From: Caldisericia bacterium
GTDB taxonomy: Bacteria; Caldisericota; Caldisericia; B22-G15
Assembly (NCBI GenBank): GCA_030018355.1
Contig: JASEFN010000004.1
Coordinates: 1 to 64,000, forward strand
Length of the DNA: 64,000 nucleotides
Direction of reading: 5' to 3'
The position numbers and the translations under genes were made by a program. The notes below the pieces were generated by a model. That model made no database searches. It saw only the letters and a list, made by a program, of their open reading frames with translations, and was not told where the DNA came from. Positions 36,619-46,178 of this stretch are shown in pieces (the stretch's first letter is position 1; each line of letters opens with the position of its first letter).

Positions 36619-37467
36619 ATGATAAAAGTTGTTATTGATTCTGGATGTGATTTACCAGAAGAATATTTGAAGGAGAAAGATATAAGGGTTATCCCTTTAT
36701 ATCTAAAATTAGATGATAAATTTTTAAGAGATGGAATTGATATTAAACCTCAAGAGTTTTTTGAATTATTAAAGAAAAATAAAAATATTAATACCTCTCA
36801 GCCTCCAATTGAAGATTTTATAAAAGTTTACAAAGATATAATCAATGAGGGAAATGAAGTAATATCAATACATATAACTGGAAAAGGTTCTGGAACAGTA
36901 AGTAGTGCTAAGATTGCAAGAGAAGAAGTAGATAGAGATAAAATTGATGTTCTTGACTCAAATCACATCTCTGCATCATACGGTTTTATTGTAAAAAGAA
37001 TCCAGGAGTTAATAGACAAAGGATTTTCAAGGAATGAAATTTTAAAAAGATTTACTGAAATTATAAACAAAGTTCAACTTTTTTTTACATTAAACACGCT
37101 TGAATATGTTTATAAAGGAGGAAGAGTTAATGAGATAAAAGCAATTTTTTCAAATATACTTGATGTTAAACCAATCCTTATAATGAAAGATGGATTACCT
37201 AAAATTTATAAACTCATTAGGGGAAGAAGAAATTCATTAAAAGAGTTAATAAAAATAGTAATTGAATACTTAAAAAATGTTAAAAATTTTGAAATTGCCT
37301 TTGTGCATGGAGACGCTTCCTTAGAAATAAATTTAGTAAAAGAGGAGATATTAAAAGTCTTAAAACCAAAATACTTTTTTACTAAATTAATTAACAGCGC
37401 CCTTGGTGTTCATGCTGGTCCTGGATCACTTGGAGTTGCTATTAATTTAATTGAGGAGGAGTTATGA
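36619..37467 (+). CDS. fakB: DegV family fatty-acid-binding protein (FakB-like)
   Basis: 282 residues with VVIDSGCDLPEEYLKEKDIRVIPLYLKL at the N-terminus (split here at residue 20 of the motif), the fatty-acid head-group loop ITGKGSGTVSSAKIA and the C-terminal INSALGVHAGPGSLGVAI. FakB presents bound fatty acid to FakA. Direct adjacency to fakA makes this the cognate binding subunit. Confidence 0.92.
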   Translation: MIKVVIDSGCDLPEEYLKEKDIRVIPLYLKLDDKFLRDGIDIKPQEFFELLKKNKNINTSQPPIEDFIKVYKDIINEGNEVISIHITGKGSGTVSSAKIAREEVDRDKIDVLDSNHISASYGFIVKRIQELIDKGFSRNEILKRFTEIINKVQLFFTLNTLEYVYKGGRVNEIKAIFSNILDVKPILIMKDGLPKIYKLIRGRRNSLKELIKIVIEYLKNVKNFEIAFVHGDASLEINLVKEEILKVLKPKYFFTKLINSALGVHAGPGSLGVAINLIEEEL

Positions 37468-39818
37468 GTGAAAAATTTAAATTAAAACCAAATCAATTAA
37501 AAAAAGAGTGTGATTTATCTATTTTTAATTTCAAAACAACTGAAGAGATTCAACCAATTGAATATTTAATAGGACAAGACAGGGCTCTATCAAGTATAAA
37601 TTTTGCTCTAGACATAAAAGTTGACGGATATAATTTATATGTTTCAGGATTGCCTGGTTCAGGAAGAACATCTGCTATAAAAAGAATTGTAAGCGAAAAA
37701 GCAAAAGATGAAAAAACACCTGATGATCTTTGTTATGTTTACAATTTCAAAGATCCTGATAGACCTAATTTAATAAAATTTCCTGCTGGAAGAGGTAATA
37801 GTTTCTCAAAAGATATAGATGACTTTATATCAACAATAAGAAAAACAATCCCTAAAGCATTTGAAACAGAAGATTATGAAAGAAGAAGGAATGAAATAAT
37901 AAAAAGATTTCAAGTAGAAAAAGAAAACATAATTCAAGAAATAGAAAATATTGCAAAAGAAAAGGGGTTTTTAATTCAATTAACACCAACTGGAGTTTTA
38001 ACAATTCCACTTAAAGATGGAGTTCCAATAAAACCTGAAGATTTTCAAAAACTTACACCTGAAGAACAAAAAAGAATTCAAGAAGAAGGTCAAAAACTCT
38101 TAGAAGAGTTAAATGAAGTAGTTATAAAAATTAAAAAAATAGACAAAAAATTGATTGAAAATTTAAATGAACTTGATATTGAAATTGCTGTATTCGCCAT
38201 TGGACATCTTCTTAAAGATTTAAAAGAAAAATATAATGATGTGCCCGAGGTTAGTGACTACCTTGATGAATTAAAAGACGATATTATAAATAATTTAGGT
38301 TTCTTTAAATCTCCAAAAGAGGATGCAGAAGAATTTTTGAGAAGATACAAAATCAATGTAATTGTTGATAATTCCAAAACAAAAGGAGCGCCAGTAGTAT
38401 TTGAAACAAATCCAACCTACTTTAATCTCTTTGGTGGAATTGAATATGAAACAAAAATGGGTGTTACTTTTACTGATTTTAATTTAATTAAATCTGGTTC
38501 AATTCATAAAGCCAATGGTGGATATTTAATCATAAATGCTCTTGACCTCCTTTTAAATCAATTTTCTTGGGATGCCTTAAAAAGAACTCTTAAAACAAAA
38601 GAGTCAATCATCGAAAATCCTCTTGAACAATTTAAAATAATTCCAACAGTTTCAATTAAACCAGAACCTATTCCTATAGATGTAAAGGTTATTTTAATTG
38701 GAACACCGTATATTTACTACTTACTTTATTATTATGATGAAGACTTCAAAAAACTATTCAGAATAAAGGCAGATTTTGATACAGAAATGGACAGAAACGA
38801 AGAGAATATGAATAAATATGTAAATTTTATAAGTAGTTTTGTAAGAAAAGAAAATTTAAAGCACCTTACAAAAGAAGCAGTTAAAGAAATAATTGAATAT
38901 GGTTCAAGAGTTGTGGAAGATCAAGAAAAAATTACAACAAGATTTCAATTAATAGGAGATCTAATTACCGAAGCAAATTATTGGGCTCAAAAAGAAAATT
39001 CAAATTATATTGATGCAAAACATATTATAAAAGCGTTAGATGAAAAATATTATAGGTCAAATTTAATTGAAGAAAAAATTCATGAGTTAATTAAAGATGG
39101 AACCCTTCTCATCGATGTTGATGGTGAAAAAATTGGCCAAATAAATGGTCTAGCAATAATTTCAATTGGAGATTTTGATTTTGCAAAACCTACAAAAATA
39201 ACTGCAGATGTTGCGATGGGAGCAAAAGGAATAATAAATATTGAAAGAGAAGTAAAACTTTCTGGAAGAATTCATGATAAGGGTGTTATGATACTTTCAG
39301 GATTTCTTGGAGAAAGATACGCAAAAGATAAACCTTTATCTCTTTCTGCAACAATAACCTTTGAACAATCTTATGAAGAAATTGAAGGAGATTCTGCATC
39401 AAGTGCAGAATTATATGCTTTAATTTCAAGTATTGGTAAAATACCGATAAAGCAATATCTTGCAGTTACAGGTTCAGTAAATCAAAAGGGAGAAATACAA
39501 CCAATTGGAGGTGTCAATAGAAAAATAGAAGGTTTTTTTGATGTCTGTAAAATTAAGGGATTAAATGGAAAACAAGGTGTTATAATACCTAAAAGTAATC
39601 TCAAGCATCTAATGCTTAAAAAAGATGTGATAGATGCTGTAAAGAATGGAATGTTCCATATCTATGCAATATCAACAATTGATGAGGGTTTAGAAATTTT
39701 AACTGGAATGAGTATACAAGATATTGATAAAAAAGTAAATGATGAGTTATATAAATTAGCAATATCGTATAAAAAATTTGGTGAAGAAAAAAGAAGTAAA
39801 AGTAAAAACAGAAAATAG
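37464..39818 (+). CDS. ATP-dependent Lon-family protease (LonB-like)
   Basis: 784 residues. A Lon-type AAA+ domain with Walker A GLPGSGRT (62-69) is interrupted by a long coiled-coil-like insertion (about 130-270), followed by the Lon proteolytic domain with the catalytic Ser in EGDSASSAELYALIS (about 640) and the Lys-bearing GGVNRKIEGFFDVC near 690. There is no N-terminal LON substrate domain and no clear membrane segment, as in the AAA_32/LonB-like group. It overlaps fakB by 4 nt, and tsaE begins inside its 3' end. Confidence 0.93.
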   Translation: MSEKFKLKPNQLKKECDLSIFNFKTTEEIQPIEYLIGQDRALSSINFALDIKVDGYNLYVSGLPGSGRTSAIKRIVSEKAKDEKTPDDLCYVYNFKDPDRPNLIKFPAGRGNSFSKDIDDFISTIRKTIPKAFETEDYERRRNEIIKRFQVEKENIIQEIENIAKEKGFLIQLTPTGVLTIPLKDGVPIKPEDFQKLTPEEQKRIQEEGQKLLEELNEVVIKIKKIDKKLIENLNELDIEIAVFAIGHLLKDLKEKYNDVPEVSDYLDELKDDIINNLGFFKSPKEDAEEFLRRYKINVIVDNSKTKGAPVVFETNPTYFNLFGGIEYETKMGVTFTDFNLIKSGSIHKANGGYLIINALDLLLNQFSWDALKRTLKTKESIIENPLEQFKIIPTVSIKPEPIPIDVKVILIGTPYIYYLLYYYDEDFKKLFRIKADFDTEMDRNEENMNKYVNFISSFVRKENLKHLTKEAVKEIIEYGSRVVEDQEKITTRFQLIGDLITEANYWAQKENSNYIDAKHIIKALDEKYYRSNLIEEKIHELIKDGTLLIDVDGEKIGQINGLAIISIGDFDFAKPTKITADVAMGAKGIINIEREVKLSGRIHDKGVMILSGFLGERYAKDKPLSLSATITFEQSYEEIEGDSASSAELYALISSIGKIPIKQYLAVTGSVNQKGEIQPIGGVNRKIEGFFDVCKIKGLNGKQGVIIPKSNLKHLMLKKDVIDAVKNGMFHIYAISTIDEGLEILTGMSIQDIDKKVNDELYKLAISYKKFGEEKRSKSKNRK

Positions 39819-40245
39819 TTTAGAAACAATAGAGTTAGGCGAAAGGCTTTCTTATTGTTTAAAGAAAGGCGATTTAATTCTTGTAAAAGGAGAACTTGGA
39901 GCAGGAAAATCTACTTTTATTAAAGGTATAGGAAAAGGTTTTAAAATATTAAATGAAATAAAATCTCCTTCTTTTATTATTGTTAATGAATACAAAGGAA
40001 AAGAGTTATCACTCTATCATATAGATCTATATAGAATAAATGGAGTTGAAATTTTTGAACTTGGTTTAAAAGAATTTTTAAATAAAGGAGTTGTTGCTAT
40101 TGAGTGGGCAGATAAAGTTGAAGAATTTTTTTCTGATTTTGATTTAATTGAAGTGAAGATTGAGATTTTAAGTGAAAATGAAAGATTGATTAATATAATA
40201 ATCAAAGGAGAGGATTTAATAAAAAGATGTTACAAATTTCATTAA
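39781..40245 (+). CDS. tsaE: tRNA threonylcarbamoyladenosine biosynthesis ATPase TsaE
   Basis: About 154 residues. P-loop GELGAGKSTFIKGIG (about 39-53) and SPSFIIVNEYKG are typical of TsaE, the ATPase that cycles the TsaB-TsaD complex making t6A37 in ANN-decoding tRNAs. The start is GTG 39781 or TTG 39778; both lie within the end of the Lon gene and neither has a clear Shine-Dalgarno, so translational coupling is likely. tsaB overlaps downstream. Confidence 0.92.
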   Translation: MKKKEVKVKTENSLETIELGERLSYCLKKGDLILVKGELGAGKSTFIKGIGKGFKILNEIKSPSFIIVNEYKGKELSLYHIDLYRINGVEIFELGLKEFLNKGVVAIEWADKVEEFFSDFDLIEVKIEILSENERLINIIIKGEDLIKRCYKFH

Positions 40246-40841
40246 ATACAGCGATTGAACCATATGGAATTTCACTTTTAGAAGACGAGAAACTTTTATC
40301 AGAATATACTTGGTCATTTTCTGATACAGGGAAAAATGATCATATTACTGGCCTTGACTTTCTTTTAAAAAATTTAAATAAAAAAATTAATGATATAAAT
40401 TTTTTAACTATTCTTTCTGGACCAGGTTCATTTACAGGTTTGAGAATAGGTTTTACCTTTGCAAAAACAATTAATTATCTCTTTAAAATTCCAATAGTTA
40501 CTGTTGATGCTTTTGAAGTTTTACAAGAAAAAATTAAAGTCGAAAACTATTTAATTGTCATAAATGCAGGACTAAAGGAGTTATTTTTATTTAAGGAGAA
40601 TGACATAAAAATAGTTAAACAAAGTGAATTAATTGAAATTTCAAAGGAAAGTTTAATTATTTTTCCTGAATATTATTTGTTCAAGGAATTTGGAATTGGA
40701 ATTTATTTAAATATTGATACATATACTCTGGGTAAAGTTGGATTTAAAAAATTTAAAAAAGGAGAAGTGATTGATTATAAAAACTTAGTACCTCTTTATT
40801 TAAGAGAAATTGAATCAATATTTAAAAAATATAAAACATAG
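40227..40841 (+). CDS. tsaB: tRNA threonylcarbamoyladenosine biosynthesis protein TsaB
   Basis: 204 residues, ASKHA-like fold without a working ATP site. FLTILSGPGSFTGLRIGFTFAKTI is the TsaB hallmark (about 63-86). It scaffolds TsaD in t6A synthesis. It overlaps tsaE by 19 nt. tsaD and tsaC are not in the window. Confidence 0.93.
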   Translation: MLQISLNTAIEPYGISLLEDEKLLSEYTWSFSDTGKNDHITGLDFLLKNLNKKINDINFLTILSGPGSFTGLRIGFTFAKTINYLFKIPIVTVDAFEVLQEKIKVENYLIVINAGLKELFLFKENDIKIVKQSELIEISKESLIIFPEYYLFKEFGIGIYLNIDTYTLGKVGFKKFKKGEVIDYKNLVPLYLREIESIFKKYKT

Positions 40842-40852
40842 GAGGAAATTTT

Positions 40853-41776
40853 ATGGATAGGAAATCTTTAATAAAAGATATAGAAAGAATTAGAAATTCA
40901 AAAGTACTCGTTTATTTTCTTGGTCCAAAATCAAATATTGCTCAAGATGCAGTTGAGGTTCTTTTTAATCATTTGAGAATTATAGGTAAGGTTGAAAAAC
41001 TGGATCTTTTTTTACATACATTTGGTGGAATACTTGAGATACCCCCTAAAATTGTTTCAATTATGAGGGAATTTTCAAATCACTTTTCTGTTTTAATTCC
41101 ATATAGAGCACACTCTGCAGGAACTTTAATAGCGATAGGAGCAGATGAAATTGTTATGGGAAAAATGGCTGAACTAACACCTGTTGATCCACAAACAAGA
41201 TCTCCTTTAAATCCTAAAGATCCAAAAGGAGAAATAACTTTTGTTGCAGTTCAAGATCTTATTTCTTTTTTTAAATTTGTTGATACAGTTGGAGTAGAAA
41301 AGAAAGAAGAAATATTAAAAAGTTTATTAGAAAACCTTCATCCTCTTGTTATTGGAACTGTAAACAGATCTTGGTCATTAATAAAACATATTATGAATAG
41401 ATTACTAACTCATAGTAATTATACTAACGAAGAAAAAGAAAAAATCATAGAACTTTTGTCTGGGGGATTACCTTCGCATAATTATTTAATAACAAGAGAT
41501 GAGGCGAAGGAGATACTTAAAGAAAAGGTTGTCTTCGCATCGGAAGAACTTGATAGATTAATGTGGGATTTATATATTCAATATATGATTCTTTTTAATC
41601 CTAATGTGCCATTTATTTTTGATTCACAATTTAATAGAGAAGTCAAAAAAGTGAATATTGCATCAATAGAAACATTGAACTCTTTATCACTATTTATTCA
41701 AATTTTTGATAAAAAGGTTGAAGATGGAAAAATTATTGAAGTTCCTATCGCAGGTGGGTGGTTTGATTTTAAGTAA
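40853..41776 (+). CDS. Serine dehydrogenase proteinase-type ClpP/crotonase-fold protease
   Basis: 307 residues resembling the SDH proteinase family, relatives of SppA and ClpP. FLHTFGGILEIPPKIVSIMREF binds the substrate strand, and AHSAGTLIAIGADEIVMGKMAELTPVDPQ contains the nucleophilic Ser (near residue 89). No signal peptide or strong membrane segment is seen, so it is cytosolic or peripheral. SD TAGGAGGA. The physiological substrate is unknown. It overlaps the convergent ECF gene by 8 nt. Confidence 0.8.
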   Translation: MDRKSLIKDIERIRNSKVLVYFLGPKSNIAQDAVEVLFNHLRIIGKVEKLDLFLHTFGGILEIPPKIVSIMREFSNHFSVLIPYRAHSAGTLIAIGADEIVMGKMAELTPVDPQTRSPLNPKDPKGEITFVAVQDLISFFKFVDTVGVEKKEEILKSLLENLHPLVIGTVNRSWSLIKHIMNRLLTHSNYTNEEKEKIIELLSGGLPSHNYLITRDEAKEILKEKVVFASEELDRLMWDLYIQYMILFNPNVPFIFDSQFNREVKKVNIASIETLNSLSLFIQIFDKKVEDGKIIEVPIAGGWFDFK

Positions 41777-42461
41777 TATCCTTTTTTAGAAATTTAAAAA
41801 GGTAAATAGAAATTGGAACGCACACAACAATAGCCAGAATTGCTTCTGGAATTCCATGAATAATTCCAACACTAATTGCTTGTTGAATATTTATTACTTT
41901 AAATATAACACCCAAACCAAGTGTTATAACTGTATTTGTCATACTACCAACAAAGGATGCAAGGGTTAATGAAACAACCAAGGGCTTACCCTTAGAAATA
42001 TATAAATAGAATAAAAGTGAAATAATAAAGATAATTATAAGAGAAATATAATAAAATTTTATATATTTCTGAATCACATAAAATAGAATTAGAAATAGAA
42101 TAATTGATGCTGCCATATGTGTTATTATTAGATTAATTTTTTTCTCTTGTTTTAAAACTTTATATAATGAATAAAATACTAATGCTGCAAAAACTCCAAT
42201 TAGAGGCCTTGCTGGGAATAAAACCCAAATAGGGAACATTGAACCAAATGCATAAATAACAGAAATTCCAAAAATAACTCCAACAAGTGCACCATATTTT
42301 GCGCCTAATACAATACCAGTAATTATAACTGGGATATGCATTATTGTTGCAGCACCTGCAGGTGTTGGAAGAGGAATATAGCCCCATGTGGTAAAACCCA
42401 AAAGAATAGTTATAGCACCTAAAATTCCAATTAAAGTAATTTCTCTTGTCTTTTGATTCAT
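41769..42461 (-). CDS. ECF-type transporter S component
   Basis: 230 residues, six to seven membrane helices. The N-terminal part IPLPTPAGAATIMHIPVIITGIVLG and GALVGVIFGISVIYAFG is typical of vitamin-binding S components that share an ECF energising module. The vitamin cannot be read from sequence, and no vitamin riboswitch is evident in the roughly 30 nt upstream. The ECF ATPases are not in the window. SD AGGAGGAG precedes ATG 42461. Confidence 0.8.
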   Translation of the reverse strand: MNQKTREITLIGILGAITILLGFTTWGYIPLPTPAGAATIMHIPVIITGIVLGAKYGALVGVIFGISVIYAFGSMFPIWVLFPARPLIGVFAALVFYSLYKVLKQEKKINLIITHMAASIILFLILFYVIQKYIKFYYISLIIIFIISLLFYLYISKGKPLVVSLTLASFVGSMTNTVITLGLGVIFKVINIQQAISVGIIHGIPEAILAIVVCVPISIYLFKFLKKDIT

Positions 42462-42490
42462 GCTCTCCTCCTATAACTCCCCTAAAAGTG

Positions 42491-42496
42491 TAAAAT
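42491..42496 (+). promoter_or_regulatory. Possible -10 element of the GIY-YIG gene
   Basis: TAAAAT on the plus strand, 11 nt before ATG 42508, with no Shine-Dalgarno between. No convincing -35. Another near-leaderless candidate. Confidence 0.35.
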
Positions 42497-42507
42497 ATAA
42501 ATTAATA

Positions 42508-42909
42508 ATGCTTAAAACATACATTTTAATTTTAATACTAAAAAAAGATTTATCAATAAAAGTTGGGGTTTTAAAAAATGTTTATTTTAAAAAAGGATAT
42601 TATATTTACATAGGAAGCGGTAAAAGAAATATAAAGAAAAGAATTTTAAGACATATAAGAAATTATAAAAAAATTAGATGGCATATAGATTATCTAACAA
42701 CAAATGAAAATTTTGAAATAAAAAATATCTTTTTATTTAGCAATATCTCAGAATGTTATCTGTCTAATAAATTCTATTTAAATAACTTTTCATATATTAG
42801 TAAATTTGGTTCTTCAGATTGCTCTTGTAAATCTCATCTTTATTACTCAGAAAGTTTTAAAAAAATAAAAAATTTGTTAAAATCCTTTAAAAAGAGGAGG
42901 TTTTTATGA
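42508..42909 (+). CDS. GIY-YIG nuclease-fold protein (DUF123/Uri-like)
   Basis: 133 residues from ATG 42508. YILILILKKDLSIKVG then FKKGYYIYIGSGKRNIKKRILRHIRNYKKIRWHIDYL follow the DUF123 GIY-YIG pattern (YYIYIGSG as the GIY-YIG element; Arg in RILRH). Cys/His residues near the C-terminus (SSDCSCKSHLYY) are also typical. The open frame reaches back to 42460 but that would overlap the divergent ECF start. Its stop overlaps the OYE start (ATGA). Biological role unknown. Confidence 0.78.
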   Translation: MLKTYILILILKKDLSIKVGVLKNVYFKKGYYIYIGSGKRNIKKRILRHIRNYKKIRWHIDYLTTNENFEIKNIFLFSNISECYLSNKFYLNNFSYISKFGSSDCSCKSHLYYSESFKKIKNLLKSFKKRRFL

Positions 42910-43943
42910 GTAAATTATTTGAAGAGATTCAAATAGGGGATATGGTTCTTAAAAATAGAATCGTTATGCCACCACTTGCAGTAAAAAATCCAGAAAAAGG
43001 TGGATTTGTAAATGACATAGTTTTAAAATACTATACAAATATGTCAAAACTTGGAATGGGTTTAATTATCACTGAAAATGCTTTTCCTTCAAAAGAATCA
43101 AGAGTTATGCCAAATCAACTTTTATTATCTGATGATATCTTTATTGAAGGTCATAAAAAATTAGTAAATGAGGTTCATAAAAATGGAGTAAAAATTGCTA
43201 TTGAAATTAATCATGCAGGTGCAAATTTATTTGAAATTCCAGAACTTAAAAATATGCTAAAAAATAAAGATGAAAGAGATTTTATTCTTGAAGATGAAGA
43301 AGATACTAGAAAACCCTTAAAATCAATAAATGAAGAAGATTTACCAAAAGAAAAAATTAGAGAAATCGTTTTGTCATTTGGAGAAGCAGCAAGAAGAGCA
43401 AAGGAATCAGGATATGATATGATTGAAATTCATGCAGGACATGGATTTTTAATTAATCAATTTCTCTCACCAATGATTAACAAAAGAAAAGATGAATATG
43501 GAGGCACTTTTTTAAATAGAGCAAGGATTCTCTTTGAAATAATTGAGGAAGTAAAATTAAAAACTCAGGGTTCTTTAATTTCTGTAAGATTACCTTTATC
43601 TGATAATCCTCCTCAATATAAATTTTTTGATGACGGTCTTTCGTTAGAAGAGGGTCTATTAATTGGAAAAGAGGTGTCCTATAAAGTAAATATGATTGAT
43701 GTTACAGGAGGATACTCTGGTAGTCGACCAAAAGAAATATCTCAATTTGATGGATATTTTAAAGATTATAGTAAAAGATTAAAAGAAATAGTAAGCATTC
43801 CAATTAATTTGACTGGAGGAATAAAAACACCTCAATTTGCAAATTTTTTAATTGAAAACGAATATTGTGATACTGTTGGAATTGGAAGAGCGCTTTTATC
43901 TAATAAAGATTGGATTGAAGAAGCGAGAAAAGAGTTAGGTTAA
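42906..43943 (+). CDS. NADH:flavin oxidoreductase, Old Yellow Enzyme family
   Basis: 345-residue FMN TIM barrel. LKNRIVMPPLAVK at the start, IEINHAGANLFE in place of the usual active-site region, and the OYE signature HAGHGFLINQFLSPMINKRKDEYGGTFLNRARILFEII (about residues 177-215). The length fits a single-domain ene-reductase without the Fe-S/FAD extension of 2,4-dienoyl-CoA reductase. SD AGGAGG. It converges with, and overlaps by 9 nt, the GDPD gene. Confidence 0.88.
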   Translation: MSKLFEEIQIGDMVLKNRIVMPPLAVKNPEKGGFVNDIVLKYYTNMSKLGMGLIITENAFPSKESRVMPNQLLLSDDIFIEGHKKLVNEVHKNGVKIAIEINHAGANLFEIPELKNMLKNKDERDFILEDEEDTRKPLKSINEEDLPKEKIREIVLSFGEAARRAKESGYDMIEIHAGHGFLINQFLSPMINKRKDEYGGTFLNRARILFEIIEEVKLKTQGSLISVRLPLSDNPPQYKFFDDGLSLEEGLLIGKEVSYKVNMIDVTGGYSGSRPKEISQFDGYFKDYSKRLKEIVSIPINLTGGIKTPQFANFLIENEYCDTVGIGRALLSNKDWIEEARKELG

Positions 43944-44879
43944 AAGTTTAATTAATTCATCTAATCCAAATTCAATAATACCAAATTCCTTTATTTTGAT
44001 TTTAATTTTACTTTTTTTTGAATAGTTTTTAACTTTTATAGTTATTTTTTCTCCCAAATTCCATTTGAATGGATATTCTTTTTCAATTTTAATTAAAGAA
44101 CCATCCGTTTCAATTTTTTCAATGTGTAAATCAATAAATGAATTAACTAATTTTAACTCTAAATAATCTTCATTTATTTTACTTTCTTCCTTTAAGATTG
44201 TTTTCAATAGATAAGAGAGATTTGTATTTTTTGAACTTTTAATTAAAAATCTATCTGGAAAATCTGTTATAACTCCAAATGGATTTAAGTTTTTAATTAG
44301 TTCTATCTCTTCATATTCATTTACAACCCAAGGAATAATCCTTAACGAAAAATTTTTATAGTAATCAACTATATAATTTATGTTAGGCTTTATAAATTGA
44401 ACATCTTTCAAATATTCATCTATATTTTTGGGAACATGTACAAACAAATATGCAAAATTAATTTCTGGATAAATTTTTTTAAATTCAAAAATTTTGTTAT
44501 GGTAAAAAGAAGAAACAATAACCTCTTTATAATCAAATTTCTTGATTATATCTAAAGTAAATTTAAAATCATCTGGATTTTTTATTTCAACATCAATAAA
44601 TTTATTTTTATCTCTAACAAACTCTAAAACTTCTTCTAGAGAAGGAATATTTTCTTTTAAATTTAAATTCTTAAGGGAGTTGTAATTGTTTTTTCTTATA
44701 TCAAAATCAACTTCAAAGACTCTTCTTAAGTTTGAATCATGAGAAAGGACAATTTTATCATCAAGGGTCTTTTGAACATCAACTTCTATTCCATCTGCTC
44801 CTATCTCAAATGCTTTTAAGAAACTTTTTATTGTATTTTCTGTTTCATAAAAACATCCTCTATGTCCTATAATTATCAT
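43935..44879 (-). CDS. Glycerophosphodiester phosphodiesterase family protein
   Basis: 314 residues. The GDPD barrel (1-215) has the catalytic set IGHRGCFYETENTIKSFLKAF, GIEVDVQKTLDDKIVLSHD and later FIDVEIKNP. A further 95 residues at the C-terminus (from about 220) form a beta-rich domain unlike GDPD, perhaps substrate- or partner-binding. There is no signal peptide, so it is cytosolic. It overlaps the Fe-S subunit gene of the molybdenum hydroxylase by 4 nt and so appears to be the fourth gene of that operon. Confidence 0.85.
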   Translation of the reverse strand: MIIIGHRGCFYETENTIKSFLKAFEIGADGIEVDVQKTLDDKIVLSHDSNLRRVFEVDFDIRKNNYNSLKNLNLKENIPSLEEVLEFVRDKNKFIDVEIKNPDDFKFTLDIIKKFDYKEVIVSSFYHNKIFEFKKIYPEINFAYLFVHVPKNIDEYLKDVQFIKPNINYIVDYYKNFSLRIIPWVVNEYEEIELIKNLNPFGVITDFPDRFLIKSSKNTNLSYLLKTILKEESKINEDYLELKLVNSFIDLHIEKIETDGSLIKIEKEYPFKWNLGEKITIKVKNYSKKSKIKIKIKEFGIIEFGLDELIKLLT

Positions 44880-45343
44880 TTCTTAATTAATTTTTTAAGA
44901 GCATTTTCAATTCCAGCATAACCTGTGCATCTACATAAATTACTCTCAAGATATTCTCTAATCATTTCATCATCTGGATTACTATTCTTTTTTAAAAGAG
45001 CATAAACATTTACAATAAAGCCTGATGTACAAAAACCGCATTGAAAAGCATCTTCTTCAATAAATGCCTTTTTTATGTTTTCATCATCTATTCCTTCAAT
45101 TGTAGTTATTTTATCATCTTCATTAATTTCAATAGCAAGAGTCATGCAAGATTTTTGGGGTATATCATTAATTAAAATAGTGCATGCACCACAATCTCCA
45201 TTTTCACAACCTATTTTGGTACCTGTTAAACCAATCTTTTCTCTTATAACTCTTAAAAGAGTTTCATTTGGTTTAATCAATACTTTTCTTTTTTCGCCAT
45301 TAATATTTAATATTTTTTCAATGTAACCTTCGTATATTTTCAT
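44876..45343 (-). CDS. Molybdenum hydroxylase iron-sulfur subunit (xanthine dehydrogenase family)
   Basis: 155 residues with both [2Fe-2S] sites: plant-type cluster CENGDCGACTILI with a following Cys, and C-terminal cluster FQCGFCTSGFIVN with LCRCTGY. ATG 45343 is preceded by AAGGAG; the open frame to TTG 45361 would include that site. It transfers electrons from the molybdenum site to the FAD subunit. Confidence 0.95.
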   Translation of the reverse strand: MKIYEGYIEKILNINGEKRKVLIKPNETLLRVIREKIGLTGTKIGCENGDCGACTILINDIPQKSCMTLAIEINEDDKITTIEGIDDENIKKAFIEEDAFQCGFCTSGFIVNVYALLKKNSNPDDEMIREYLESNLCRCTGYAGIENALKKLIKK

Positions 45344-45347
45344 AACT

Positions 45348-46178
45348 TTAACTCCTTCCAAAATATCTTAATGCGTCATTTAAAATAATTTTAAACAACT
45401 CTATTCTATACTCTTTTGATGCTCTAAAATCTGATTTAAAAAGTGGTGAAAGTCTCTCAACTATTTTTTTAACTATTTCACTCAAATTCAAATCTTTTTG
45501 ATTTAAAATATCCTCGCTCTCTTTATCTCTTAAAGGAAAGTTAAATGCGCCAGTAATTGCCATTTTTATACTTGTATTTTTAACAAAAAGAGTTGAAACA
45601 ATGGGATAATCAACTCTTGAAAAGAAAACTTTTCTATCATAATAAAAATCTAAATTTAGAAATTCTTTTTTTAGAATAAATTGTACTACTATATCTCCTT
45701 TTGTTATTTTTAAATTTTTGTCAAAAATTTCATTTATATTAAATTCTTTAAAACCTTCAGAAGTATAAATTCTCACTTTTGAATCAAGCAAAAGTAGTGG
45801 AAGAACAACTTCTCTAAATGGCAGTTGCCCTACAACATTGCCACCAACTGTTATTTTGTTTCTTGTAGTTCTATCAGCAATAAATCTTATTGATTTTGAA
45901 ATAATTTTTGAATAGTTAGAATCAACTAACATATTTAGAGAGACTGTTGAACCAATTATTAAATTGTCATTATCAAAATATAAATCTTTACATTCCTTTA
46001 TGTTCTTTAAATCAATTAAAATATCTGGTGAAATAAGGCCTTTTCTTGAAAAAGTCACTATTTCAGTTCCCCCACTGTAATAAAAAGGGGTCAGTCCCTT
46101 TTTTTCATAATCTTTATAAATTTCATATGCTTCTTTTAAATTTTCTGGTTTTACATAAACAAAATCTTTTGATATCAT
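45348..46178 (-). CDS. Molybdenum hydroxylase FAD-binding subunit
   Basis: 276 residues of the CoxM/XdhB type. FAD contacts are YYSGGTEIVTFSRKG (diphosphate loop), LIIGSTVSLNMLVD and the conserved RNKITVGGNVVGQLPFREVVLPLLLLDSKVRIY (residues about 105-138). The gene overlaps the large subunit by 4 nt. Confidence 0.93.
   Translation of the reverse strand: MISKDFVYVKPENLKEAYEIYKDYEKKGLTPFYYSGGTEIVTFSRKGLISPDILIDLKNIKECKDLYFDNDNLIIGSTVSLNMLVDSNYSKIISKSIRFIADRTTRNKITVGGNVVGQLPFREVVLPLLLLDSKVRIYTSEGFKEFNINEIFDKNLKITKGDIVVQFILKKEFLNLDFYYDRKVFFSRVDYPIVSTLFVKNTSIKMAITGAFNFPLRDKESEDILNQKDLNLSEIVKKIVERLSPLFKSDFRASKEYRIELFKIILNDALRYFGRS

Noticed and set aside
42460-42507. Upstream start for the GIY-YIG gene
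   Set aside because: The extension overlaps the divergent ECF start codon and has no family-like sequence; MLKTYILIL is the natural N-terminus.
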